A stretch of 64,000 bases of DNA, from positions 801,526-865,525 of the forward strand of contig LNAC01000336.1 of the NCBI GenBank assembly GCA_002007465.1, written 5' to 3'. The stretch's first letter is position 1, and each line of letters starts with the position of its first letter. The position numbers and the translations under genes are program-made. The notes beneath the pieces were generated by a model. It did not search any database, was not told the origin of the DNA, and saw only the letters and a program-made list of their open reading frames with translations. This DNA comes from Ailurus styani (Eukaryota > Chordata > Mammalia > Carnivora > Ailuridae). Positions 47,740-58,149 of this stretch are shown piece by piece.

Positions 47740-49245
47740 CACCTAGACTAACCAAAAGAATAGAAAAATAGACTGATGTAACAGTAGAGAGCCCAGAGTA
47801 GGCACACACAAATAAGGTCAGCTGATCTTTGACAAATGTAGAAAGAAAATACAATGGATACAAGATAGTTCTTTCAATAAATGCTCCTGGAACAACTGGA
47901 CATCCACATGTGGAAGAAAAAAAAGAGAACCTAGACACAGAAAAATATTAACCCAGTGTATCACAGACCTAAATGTAAAGCACAATACTATAAAATTCCT
48001 AGCTAATAGCATAGGAGAAAACCTAGATGTCATTGGGTTTGACAAGGACTTTTAGATACAACGTTAAAGGAATTATCCACCTAAAAGGTAATTGATAAAT
48101 TTAAATTCATGAAATAAAACTTCCATTCACAAAAGACATTGTCAAAAGAATAAGAAGACCAGCAACAGAGAAAATACTTATGTAAGACATCGATAAAAGT
48201 ACTGTTACCTAAAATGCATGAGAAATCCTTTAAACTCAAGAATAAGAAAATAATCATTTAAAAAATAAGGGACCTGAACAGTAATCTTACCAAAGAAGAT
48301 ATGATCCAACATATGTTACTAAAGAGTTGCAAATTAAAACAAGGTGATACCCTATAACACCAATTAGAATGGTCAAAATCCAAAACATGGAAATCAAACA
48401 TTAGCAAATATATGAAGCAAGAAGAACTCTTTCATTCCGAATGGGAATGCAAAATGGTACAGGCACTTTGGAAGACAGTTTAGCAGTTTCTTAACAAAAC
48501 TAAACATATTCTCACCATATACCATAACAATCATATTCCTTGATATTTCCCCAAAGGAGTTAAAAACTTATGTTCACACAAAAACCTGCATGTGATGTTT
48601 ATAGTAGCTCTATTGATAATTACCAAAATGTGTAAACAACTAAGAAATCTTTTAGTAGGTGAATGGATAGATCAGCTGTGGTACATCCAGACAATGGAAT
48701 ATTACTCAGAGCTAAAAACAAATGAGGTATCAAGCTATGAAAAGACAGAGGAGTCTTAAATGCATAATACTGAATGAAATAAGCCAATCTGAAAAAGAAA
48801 GCATACTATGGGGTTCCAATCATATAACATTCTAGAAAAGGTGAAACCATGAAGACAATAAAAATATCAGCGGGTGATAGGACACAGAGGAGGGAGGGGA
48901 TGATTGATAGCCCACAAGATTTTTAGGTCAGTGAAGCTACTATATATGGTACTGTGATGATAGATACACTTCATTATACATTTCTCAAAACCCCCAGAAT
49001 GTACAACACCAAGACTGAACCCTACTCTAAACTACAGATTTGGATGATAATACTGTTCAGTGCAGGTTGATTGATTGCAACAAATGTGTCACTTTGGTGC
49101 AGGATGTTGCTAGTGTTGCTAGTGGCAGAGGGTATACAAGTAGGGGTACTTAGAGTTACTTAGGAAATAGACACTTTTCTGCTCAATTTTCCTGCAAACC
49201 TGAAACCGCTCTAAAAACGAAGTCTCTAAAAATAAAAATCAACCT
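47740..49245 (+). mobile_element. Old LINE-1 (L1MB/L1MC-like), ORF2 3' half plus 3' UTR
   Basis: It begins near 'agagagcccagagtaggcac', then 'cagctgatctttgacaaatg', 'ggaacaactggacatccacatg', 'acagacctaaatgtaaagc', 'ccaattagaatggtc', 'gaatgggaatgcaaaatggtacaggcactttggaagac', 'gacaatggaatattactcag' and a 3' UTR through 'tctgctcaattttcctgcaaacctgaaa'. The order is intact but the reading frame is destroyed. No long tail remains. Confidence 0.9.
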
Positions 49246-49545
49246 ATATTAACTTCAAAAGAAATGAGTAAAAATACATGCTGAAAGATAATTATGAAAA
49301 ATCTGTCTTAACTAGTATTAATATGAATAATATGATAAGACTACAAACCTGAGGTACAATTTTGCACCCATTTATTATGTATGGGTCCCCCCCACACATC
49401 AAGCAATTCTCAGACACTAGCTGTTATCCTATAATGCAACTCAATTCTGTCACAGCTTACCAGGATAGTATCAGATGCCATAGGTTAAGGGTCCTGTCCT
49501 ACAAGACTGATTCCCATACACACACTTAAGAAAATTGCCTGTCCA

Positions 49546-49746
49546 GGGGTGCCTGGGTGGCTCAGTCAGTTAAGCATCTGTCTTCAGCTCAGGTCATGAT
49601 CTCAGGGCCCTGGGATCAAGCCCCAACATCAGGCTTCCTGCTCAACGGAGAGTCTGCTTTTCCCTCTCCCTCTGCTGTTCTCCCTGCTTGTACTCCCCCC
49701 CCCTCTCTGTCAGATAAATAAAATCTAAAAAAAAAAAAAAGAAAAA
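49546..49746 (+). mobile_element. CAN-SINE ending at a single-N gap (49747)
   Basis: 'aggggtgcctgggtggctcagtcagttaagcatctgtcttcagctcaggtcatgatctc' to 'gtcagataaataaaatct', then A14 and gaaaaa. The N at 49747 follows at once. A C-run of about ten lies at 49692-49702. The expected downstream target-site copy of the 5' flank (aaaattgcctgtcc) is not visible, so bases are probably missing at the gap. Confidence 0.94.
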
Positions 49747-49747
49747 N

Positions 49748-50194
49748 AACTTGTGCTTCTGACCAACTGGCTATAGATGAAGATTCCTAAAACCCCATTT
49801 TGTGTTTAATTTGCTAGAGGGCAGAGAAACATTTTAATTACTAGATTATTAGTCTATCATAAAAAGCTGTGTGTAAAAAGCTATAACTCAAGAACAGCCA
49901 GATGAAAGATGCATACGGCAAGGTATGAAGAAGGGGTAAGAAGCTCCCATGTTCTCTCCAAAAGAGCACCACTCTCCCCAAATCACCATAGTATCACCAA
50001 CTGAGAAGCTTTCCAAACACTGTCCTTTTGGGTTTATGAGAAGTCTTCATTATTCTGGCATGACACAAGCATGGGCCACTGGTGATCAAATTCAACCTCC
50101 AGCCCCTCTATCTTCCCAAAAGATCTGTAAGTAGTACTGAAAATTCCAACCCTCTAATCACATGGTTGGCTCCCTTGGCAATCAGCCCCCATCC
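49748..50194. other. Unassigned non-coding sequence
   Basis: Unique-looking sequence between the SINE and the young L1. A 61-codon ORF (49949-50134) has no recognisable features. Confidence 0.5.
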
Positions 50195-50314
50195 ATGAAA
50201 AAGTGCTCAGCATCGCTCAGCATCAGGGAAATACAAATCAAAACTACACTGAGATACCACCTCACACCAGTCAGAATGGCTAAAATTAACCAGTCCAGAA
50301 AGGACAGGTGCTGG

Positions 50315-50551
50315 TGAGGATGCGGAGAAAACCGAGCGGAATCCTCCTACACTGTTGGTGGGAATGCAATCTGGTGCAGCCATTCTGGAAAACAGTGTGG
50401 AGGTTCCTCAAAAAGTTGAAAATAGAGCTACCNTGAGGATGCGGAGAAAACCGAGCGGAATCCTCCTACACTGTTGGTGGGAATGCAATCCGGTGCAGCC
50501 ATTCTGGAAAACAGTGTGGAGGTTCCTCAAAAAGTTGAAAATAGAGCTACC
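50315..50551. repeat. Direct duplication around a single-N gap (50433)
   Basis: Bases 50315-50432 and 50434-50551 are the same 118-bp L1 sequence, with one difference (caatctgg versus caatccgg). The copies abut the N with no extra base. An intact L1 has this segment once, so an assembly overlap is the simplest reading. Confidence 0.97.
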
Positions 50552-50707
50552 CTATGACCCAGCTACTGGGTATTTACCTTAAAGATATAAATGTAGTGAT
50601 CCAAAGAGGTACGTGCACCCGAATGTTTATAGCAGCAATGTCCACAATAGCCAAACTATGGAAAGAGTCCAGATGTCTATCAACAGATGAATGGGTAAAG
50701 AAGATGT

Positions 50708-50710
<3 letters not shown>

Positions 50711-50776
<66 letters not shown>

Positions 50777-50796
50777 ACACACACACACACACACAC
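50711..50796. repeat. Compound microsatellite (AT)14(GT)18(AC)11
   Basis: AT at 50711-50738, GT at 50739-50774, AC at 50775-50796, inside the young L1 where other copies read tatatatacacaatgg. Bases 50753-50796 form a perfect 44-bp palindrome, (GT)11(AC)11, able to fold into a loop-less hairpin. ORFs through it with Tyr-Ile and His-Thr repeats are artefacts. Confidence 0.97.
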
Positions 50797-50824
50797 TGGA
50801 ATACTATGCAGCCATCAAAAAACG

Positions 50825-51007
50825 CCAAAATCTTGCCATTTGCAATGACATGAATGGAACTAGAACGTATTATGCTAAGCAAAATAAGTCAATCAGAGAA
50901 AGACAATTATCATATNCCAAAATCTTGCCATTTGCAATGACATGGATGGAACTAGAACGTATTATGCTAAGCAAAATAAGTCAATCAGAGAAAGACAATT
51001 ATCATAT
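50825..51007. repeat. Direct duplication around a single-N gap (50916)
   Basis: Bases 50825-50915 and 50917-51007 are the same 91-bp L1 sequence with one difference (catgaatgg versus catggatgg) and N exactly between them. Same artefact type as at 50433. Confidence 0.97.
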
Positions 51008-51310
51008 GATCTCACTGATATGAGGAATTTGAAAAATAAGACAGAGGATCATAGGGGAAGGGAGGGAAAAATGAAACAAGATGAAACCATAGAGGCAGAC
51101 AATCCATAAGAGACTCTTAATCTCAGGAAACAAACTGAGGGTTGCTGGAGAGGAGGGGAATGGGAGGGATGGGGTCACTGGGTGATGGAACCTGGGGAGG
51201 GTAGGTGCTAAGGTGAGCACTGTGAATTGTGTAAGACTGATGAATCACAAACCTGCACCCCTGAAACAAATAATACATTAAATGTTAATAAAAAAATTAA
51301 AATAAAAAAA

Positions 51311-53349
51311 TGAAAGTCACCCTATTAACTTAACAAAAGACACCTTTATGGTTCTCATCACATGATTTTCCAAGGGTTTTAGGAGCCCTTTGTCAGGAAA
51401 GGAATCAAAGACCAAATATATATTTATAATTATAATTCATAATATTACAGGAGTCAAATGGAAAAAAGGTAGCAGCAGCTACTAAAAACGTCTAAGCACA
51501 TCTTAGAGTCCATTAATTGAAGATGTTTGTTCCAAATAAAAGTAGATAATCATTACAATATAGTCTACTCAAACCACATTAGAGATGTGTCACTTTGAGC
51601 TTATTTCCACATTTCCTCATGAATATGCCAAGGGGATGGTATCAGAGTGAGAGAAAGAGACAAAGTTATTTATAAAACTCTTGGGTAGAGTCAACATTTT
51701 AAACTTTGTGTCACCAAAGGCATTTTCCATTGTTAGAAAAAGAGAAAAAAAATGGAAGTGTCTCCTGAGGTAAAAAATAATTCTAAAACAGTCTTGGAAA
51801 TTGTATGTAATTAGCGATGTGTTATTCCAAGTAGGATAGGGTTCAATGATAACGGATACATTCCCAGAGTCACCTAGCATAACAAAGGTTTATATCACCA
51901 GCTTGTAATATCCAACATGGATACTACTGGTCATGTTCTCCAGGGCCATTATCCTCCCTGTGCTGTTTCATGGATTCCAACTTCCTCTGACAGAGAGAGG
52001 ACTGCCATTCATAGTTCTTTGCCTCCAGGTGCATGAAAGAAGTGAAAGCACCCAAGAGAAGTTTTACAGCTAAAGACCTGGAAGTGACTTCTATCACTGC
52101 TCCCCACAATCCATTGGCCACAGTGAGTTATACATCAGTATAACTGAGTGGGAGTGGGAAATGGAATTTTCCCATGTGCTCAGGAAGTCAATGACATGGG
52201 TTGGTAAAAATAGAGCATTTTTGTCTGCTGTAGATACCTCTCTCCACCATTTTCCTTGGGAAACAATTCATTTTTAAAATAATAAAGTTTTGGCTTCATA
52301 CTGTAATTGGTTTCTATTTTTTTAAATCCCATTCATCGATATCACACTATCTACATTAATAATAATGTATAGAACTTTGAAAAAACTTTCATTTTTATAT
52401 GATCTCAATTATCCTCACAATTACAGTGTTATTATGTTGGCATTTCAGAAATGCCCTTAAACCATTTCTGAATACATAGAGGTACCACAAACTGACTTAT
52501 ATTAATGTTTTTCAGCTGGTTAGGTAGGGGATTATCCACTGCACAAATTCATCACTTTTTTGTTATGTACTTACAGCATTCCCTATGAGACTTCTTTAAG
52601 AGACCTTTTACTAATCTAGTATTCACAGAGATTTCGTCAGCTGACTTGGTTAACAACTATTTCTCCAGTTGCTCTGGGGTTTGACTGATCCTTTCCTCCT
52701 CAACATTCCCATTTTCCCTACTCAGAAGCCTGTGATGTGCTATAATATTCTGTTAAAGTCATTTTCTCTCAAAACAAATGTGAATGTATGCCCTTCTGAG
52801 GATTACTTTCTCTGTGGTCATCTAATATTGGCGATTATTCACAGTGTATTTCCCCTCAGGATTTCCTTCATTAGTTTGTGACTTTTTTCAGGTCATTCCT
52901 GTTTTCTCTTCCCTTCAGCCTACACATTCTCCGGCCTTCCCTCAGCCTGTTGACAGCCTTCTGTTCTGTAGCCCCCTGAGGTGTTGAGGTCATGGCACCC
53001 ATATATACTGAAATTTCTCTCTCATCACCCCTTCATATTCATAATCTTTCAAATTCCTTCAACTCCAATTTCCAGTCCATGCAGACCTTTCAGTTTTCTG
53101 CAGCTGTTCCAGGCCAGATCACAAAGTAAAGCAAGATTCTACTCAGTACCCAAATATACTGTATTTCCTTAGCCACAGTCTGTAGTTTTCATTTCCTCTT
53201 GTTTGACTTTTTGCAGGTAAAGTGCTCAATTCCTTTCACCAGCTGGGCTGTGACTTACGTCCAGCAGGGTTTTGACTCTAAATAGCCACTTGCATCTAGC
53301 TTTTCTCTGCAAGGATCTTGTTGGTAAATTATTACAGGTGTGTTCTGTT
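51311..53349. other. Unassigned, repeat-poor sequence
   Basis: About 2 kb. The half from 52600 on is less AT-rich and pyrimidine-biased on the plus strand; it may hold very old repeat that I cannot name. ORFs of 63-87 codons have no domain features. Confidence 0.5.
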
Positions 53350-53415
53350 TTTTTTTAATAGATTGCAGGTAGAAGGTAGAGACCAGCTCATCGTACCATG
53401 CTTCCACAGGTGTTT

Positions 53416-53439
53416 ACACACACACACACACACACACAC
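53416..53439. repeat. (AC)12 microsatellite
   Basis: Uninterrupted AC dinucleotide run ending in actcaggg. Confidence 0.96.
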
Positions 53440-53489
53440 TCAGGGAATTTAGTAAAATCTAGCAATACAACAGTTCAGTCTGTGAGAAA

Positions 53490-54310
53490 AGATTTGTAAC
53501 GGCCTCAAAGGTCCAGATCGGTAAACATCTATTTCATGTGTGTGGACATCTGTAAGAGAAGAAACCAGTAGCTCCCATTGCTCATGGCTTCACGGGAAAC
53601 ATGATAGATGAGGAATAGGGGGAGGGGAAAAAAGAAAAAGGATGGATACGCATGTGCTTCCTCTACAAAAAAGCCCCTCTCAAATGATGAGGAGATTGGT
53701 GGACAGGCGGCAAGCAGGAATTCCCACAGTAGACGACAGGCACAAACCCGAGAAGCGCCAGTTATTGCTCTCCACCTGAATTCAAGTTAATTAAGTCTGG
53801 TATGAATAAAACGCCGTTATTATTACCTACAGATGTGATCCCAGGGCTAGGCAAGTTTAAAACGTTTGCAAGATCATGCAGCTATGGAGCGAATCTTGTT
53901 TTCTTACCTTCATTCCAGTATCTCTTTACTTGAGGACCCACGGCTGCTCCGTCTCTGAGCCCGCTCTCCCCGCACAGCTTCCCCTAGCAGAGTGCAGACA
54001 CAGGGGAGAAGGCTTTCATTTTTGAGGACTGCTTTAGAATTGCCCAGACCTGCCGCTGTACTAAAAATTGCATAGAAGTTCCCGTTCCATCCCTTACCCT
54101 ATCCCTTCGCTTCCTTCTCTCCAGCTCTGTAGCAGAGCAACGTTCCAAAGGAGAACACGTGCAGAGAATGGTTTCGGTGTCCAGTCAACAGCGAGGGCAG
54201 GCAGGGACAAACAGGTTCCGATCACTTCACTATAACACTTAGACAACATTTAGCCTCTTCTGCCATCTCCCAGAAGCTTCAGAATATTCTAAATAGGCAC
54301 GCATCCAATC
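53490..54310. other. Unique CpG-enriched block, candidate regulatory element
   Basis: By hand count, 53941-54240 carries 12 CpGs in 300 bases, and 53490-53940 has about a dozen more. The surrounding window often shows none to two per 300 bases. No transposon is recognisable. A cacgtg E-box lies near 54156. A 60-codon ORF (53608-53790) is open but undistinguished. It could be an enhancer, a promoter or exon of an unannotated non-coding transcript, or an old GC-rich repeat. I see no TATA box or coding pattern. Confidence 0.4.
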
Positions 54311-54408
54311 AACATCAAAGAGATTTAATATCTCTGCTCATCGGTGCCTCTTACATAATAAAGCACTTAATTCCTACAAAGGTAGTGTTGATTCCCTAAA
54401 CTCTCCTT

Positions 54409-54621
54409 TTTTTAAGATTTTTTATTATTATTATTATTTATTCATTTGACACACAGAGAGAGATTAGAAGTAGGCAGAGAGGCAGACAGAGAGAGAGGAG
54501 AGAGGAGGAAGCAGGCTCCCTGCTGAGCAGAGAGCCCGATGTGGGCCTCGATCCCAGGACCCTGGGATCATGACCTGAGCCGAAGGCAGCGGCTTTAACC
54601 CACTGAGCCACCCAGGCGCCC
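54409..54621 (-). mobile_element. CAN-SINE, reverse orientation, young
   Basis: 'tttttaagattttttattattattattatttattcatttgacac' to 'gagccacccaggcgccc'. A perfect 16-bp target-site duplication (tccctaaactctcctt) is at 54393-54408 and 54622-54637. A (TTA)n has grown in the tail. Mustelid-like 'ggcggctttaacccactgagcc'-type body ('gcagcggctttaacccactg'). Confidence 0.97.
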
Positions 54622-54637
54622 TCCCTAAACTCTCCTT

Positions 54638-56487
54638 ATTAGGACTTTCAAACGTCTTCCCTTCTTTCTCCTTTATTAAAATCTCTCTTGGATGTGCACA
54701 ATGGCTCTTCTATCAATCCTAGAAGCCTATTTTGGATTCTCTGGTTTCCTGTAAAAATGTTTTCTCCTTGACATTTCTTTCCAAGGAGAAGTAATGAAGA
54801 CATTATCAGATGACTGCATACATAAGATTTTTCTTCCAAATATACAATTCTGTCGTTCTGTGATTTATGAGAAGTGGGGGAAGCAGTAGCAATGGTAGCA
54901 AGATTTTTTTAAGTTCTAGAATTCCATTTCTATAATAATAGAAGAAAATGAAAGCAGCATCAGAAGAGGATATCAGGTGATGGATGATAGCAGAAAGGAT
55001 CAGGAACCTACTGAAACAGAGTGGCAGGGGCAGTGTAGATAACGTTTCTTCCAGGGAGCCCTGAGTAGAATAAGTTTGTCACCAAAAGTGGTGTAAATGG
55101 TCACCTTTTGTTCAATGCAAATAGACCCTTTTTGGGACCCAAGATCTTATTCAGCTAAGTCACCCACGCTGACTATGCAAGACATAGGTCAAAAAAGGTC
55201 ATACAGACACTTGGCAATAATGAACTCCCTTTTTCTTCTGATGTAAAACTCTAGAAAGGAGTGGAATTCCAAGTTCACACAGAAGTTAATCGGCATTTCT
55301 TTCCCAGGAAGGCCCATGTTCCCAGTTGCAGCAGGAAGTTTATGGAGTTGTTTTTTTAATAAGGTAGCCAGAAACTGCTCATTAGTCTTTTTGCTTATGT
55401 TCAATAAATAATTCATCCTTCAATATTGTGTCTATAAAAATAAGGGAAGTCAATCAGAAGCAAGTGCTTTTATAAGGCGTGGGAGGAAATTCCTCAAAGA
55501 TTTCTTTTTGTATCCTGACTTTCTCGCAAAACAGCACTAATCAGACAGACTACAGTGTTTCCTACAGTCTGTTTATTGCTTAATTTTTTTCCCTCCTGCC
55601 CCAATAAAACTCTTATTCTAAACAGTGACTACTGAATAATAGGTCCCCAAGTAAAATTCTTACATTCTTACTGATTGAAGGATGATCATTTTAGTATTGT
55701 GACTGTTGGCAGGTCCTCCTTAATCTCCAACCATGCTGGGTTTTGTTTTTTGATTTTTTTTAGTCTGTCTCTCTCAAAATTGGACACTGTCAGTTATGTC
55801 TCATACCAGAAGAGAAGTCACTGGATTTGAAACGTGATAGGGGTGCATAACATAAAACTCTAGCACCATAAATAATCACAGTTGACTAGACCTTGATCTA
55901 TAAAGTCCTTTCCCTGGCTGTAGGTTCACAGCCCTCTGGGAGGTTTCCTGGTGTCATCTGAAACCAGCTCCCCCATGTAGAAGGCAGGAAGAGACCAAAG
56001 AGGCAGGCCACTGCAGGTTAGCCGGTGGCAATTCTAAGGACAGCAAAGGGAACTTACTTACAAAGCTTGTCTTCTGTGGCCGCAAGACAAATGGATCCTC
56101 AGACCTATCTTCTAAAACTTAAAAGCTTTTAAAGAGGCCCTAAGTGGATTCAGGAATGTATACCATGCAGGTGTTTTCAATATCACATCACCATCTCAAG
56201 GCCGTGTCCTTGAAGCAGCCTCTCAGAGCAGGAAAGGCAAGCAGAACCCATAGTCTGAGGACAGGGGAGGGGTGAGGAGACTCTGAGTGGCTGGGTTCAG
56301 CTCAGGGGTCAATTGCAGATCATGTCTTTTCAATCACGCCCCCAACACTGGCATTGTAACACATCTGAACTCTTTAAAGAATTGATTTTGTCTGCTTTTA
56401 CGGTCTCTGATCAGGTCCTTACAGGAAATAAATTTAATTGATTTGTAATTTATTCGATATGATGATTTTACCAATATTTCTTTTGAC
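54638..56487. other. Unassigned non-coding sequence
   Basis: About 1.85 kb. The part at 55900-56330 is GC-richer and has an LTR-like flavour ('aggcaggccactgcaggttag', 'ggcaattctaaggacagcaaag', 'aaagcttgtcttctgtggccgc'), but I see no defined tg...ca ends and do not call it. No gene. Confidence 0.45.
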
Positions 56488-56589
56488 GGGGAGTCTGCTT
56501 GAGTTTTTCTCTCCCTCCCCCTCTGCCCCTCCCCCTGCTCTTGCTCTCTCTCTCTCTCTCGCAAATAAATAAATCTTAAAAATAAATAA
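56488..56589 (+). mobile_element. 5'-truncated CAN-SINE (3' 100 bp only)
   Basis: 'ggggagtctgcttgagtttttctctccctccccctctgcccc', then (CT)n, 'cgcaaataaataaatctta' and an A-rich end. Only the pyrimidine-rich 3' half is present; the tRNA-derived head is missing. Carnivore SINEs are usually full length, so this truncation is less common. Confidence 0.85.
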
Positions 56590-56764
56590 CTATGTGTAAA
56601 GTTTTTTTTTTTTAATTTTTCTTGAAGTCCTCTGATTGCTATCTGATTTGATTATGGGAAAACTTTCACATTTTCTGTCTCAGTCTACATTTCTCTCTGT
56701 CTTTTTCAACTTAATTTCCTTCAGAGAGTTTCAGCCTATGTTTTGGAGGATAATTTTTTTTTAT

Positions 56765-57250
56765 ACATCTATTCAAAAATGAATGACTGCCATGCACCAG
56801 AGACTGTTATGTTCTGACAAAGTAGTGAATAAATCACATGTGGTTCTAACTCTCAGAGAGTGCACAGGCTTTTAGGGATGAGGAAGCAAGGCAAACTCAG
56901 ATATACAAATAATCTATATGAGACTAAAATGAGGAAAGTGTCCCAAAGCAACAGAGGGAAAGTCGATAACTGCCAATATCTGGGACGGGTCTATTTAGAG
57001 AGAGGTCAGGGAATGTCTGAATAGGTAAAATTTGAGCTGAGACCTAAATATTGAGAGGAGCCTACCATGTAAAGCATCAGGGAGAGGGAATTCCAGGCAG
57101 ATGGATGGCATGTATGAAGTTGGGAAAGCCACTGACATCAGAAATGAAAAGTCAGTATGGTTCAAGTGCAGTAAGCAAATAGGAGAGTGAGGTCAAGGAA
57201 GACTGACAAGTAGGCAGCATCAAGATCAAGGAGGAATTTATAGTCCATGT
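56765..57250 (-). repeat. L2 LINE 3' region, antisense, first part
   Basis: Antisense L2 in order: 'gccatgcaccagagactgtta', 'aagtagtgaataaatcacatgtggttctaac', 'agagaggtcagggaatgtctgaataggtaaaatttgagctgagacctaaat', 'gggagagggaattccaggcagatgg', 'ggaagactgacaagtaggcagca'. These match antisense L2 'ggtcagggaaggcctctctgaggaggtgacatttgagctgagacctgaa' and neighbours. It continues after 58150. Confidence 0.75.
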
Positions 57251-57733
57251 GAGTTAGATGGAACTCTTGTATATTCACGTGTTAGAAATCCAACTTAAAC
57301 TAAGCAAAGTGATAAAAGGGAATGTATTAACTTAAATTGCGGCAAATTTCAATGTGGAACTGGCTTAAAAGTTCAGCATGATGTAGGAATGTAAGCCAAT
57401 GGTCAGGAGACTCTCTCTCTCTCTGTCTCTCAGGCGAGTTTTATTATTTCCTTTCTTCTCAACCACGATCTTCATTCCTATGGCGTGGCACAGATAGCCA
57501 TCGGCAATTCTCCTCTTTCTTCTTCTGTGCATCCTCAGAGGAGAAAGCGATCTTCTTTCCATTCTCCCCTGAGAAGATTCTCATCGGTCAAGCTTTGGTC
57601 ACATGCATGTCCATGAACATGTATCAAGGCTGTGAAGCTGATGGGTGCTGATTGAGCACACGTGACTCAAATAGTGCTGGGCACAAAGTCAGCCCTGCTC
57701 CAGTCACGTGGGCTCAGGTAAATTCCTTTTGTA
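57251..57733. repeat. Ancient interspersed repeat, family not identified
   Basis: It lies between the two halves of the L2. It contains 'tggtcaggagactctctctctctctgtctctcagg', 'ggtcacatgcatgtccatgaacatgtatcaagg' and 'cagtcacgtgggctcagg', a layout I recognise as a dispersed mammalian repeat but cannot name. A 65-codon antisense ORF (57365-57562) is not credible as a gene. Confidence 0.4.
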
Positions 57734-58128
57734 TCAACATGGACATGGACGGAACTGGAGGAGATTATGCTGAGTGAAACAAGTCAGAGAAAGTCAATTA
57801 TCATACGGTTTCACTTATTTGTGGAACATAAGGAATAAAATGGAGGACTTTAGGAGAAGGAAAGGAAAAGTGAATTGGGGTATACCGGAGGGAGAGACGA
57901 AAGATGAGAAACTATGGATTCTGAGAAACAAACTGAGGATTACGGAGGGGGGGAGGGGGGATGGGTGAGTCTGGTGGTGGCTATTAAGGAAGGCACGTAT
58001 TGCATGTAGCCCTGGGTGTGGTGCATAAACAATGAATCTTGGAACGCTGAAAAAAATAAAATAAAATCCTAAAAAAAAAAAAAAAACAAAGCGACACAAA
58101 AAAAAAGAAAGAAAGAAAGAAAGAAAAA
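57734..58128 (+). mobile_element. Carnivore LINE-1 3' end
   Basis: 'aacatggacatggacggaactggaggagattatgctgagtgaaacaagtcagagaaagtcaattatcatacggtttcac' is the ORF2 end, followed by the carnivore 3' UTR ('gattctgagaaacaaactgagg', 'ggggaggggggatgggtgag', 'aaacaatgaatcttggaacgctg'), poly(A) and (GAAA)n. Strongly 5'-truncated (about 0.4 kb) and rather young. Confidence 0.92.
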
Positions 58129-58149
58129 TCACTGAAACAGTAGCAGATG

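Larger units (their letters stand above)
50195..51310 (+). mobile_element. Young carnivore LINE-1, 5'-truncated
   Basis: The ORF2 C-terminal region starts at 'ccatgaaaaagtgctcagcatcgctcagcatcagggaaatac' and continues through 'tcacaccagtcagaatggctaaaatt', 'ctggaaaacagtgtggaggttcctca', 'ctatgcagccatcaaaaa' and 'gtcaatcagagaaagacaattatcatat'. The 3' UTR ends 'cctgcacccctgaaacaaataatacatta' with an A-rich tail. It is the least diverged L1 here. Two N junctions (50433, 50916) add 118- and 91-bp duplicates, so the real length is about 0.9 kb. Confidence 0.95.

Noticed and set aside
50554..51023. ORFs with Tyr-Ile, Val-Cys and His-Thr repeats and an X residue
   Set aside because: Translations of the compound microsatellite and of L1 ORF2 across an N-junction duplication. 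Not genes.
53840..53930. Antisense MIR-like text (gcaagatcatgcagctatggagcgaatc)
   Set aside because: Similarity is limited to one short phrase, so I did not annotate it and kept the block as unique.
55900..56330. GC-richer, possibly LTR-like block
   Set aside because: The phrases look familiar from carnivore LTRs, but no boundaries or polyadenylation signal could be defined.
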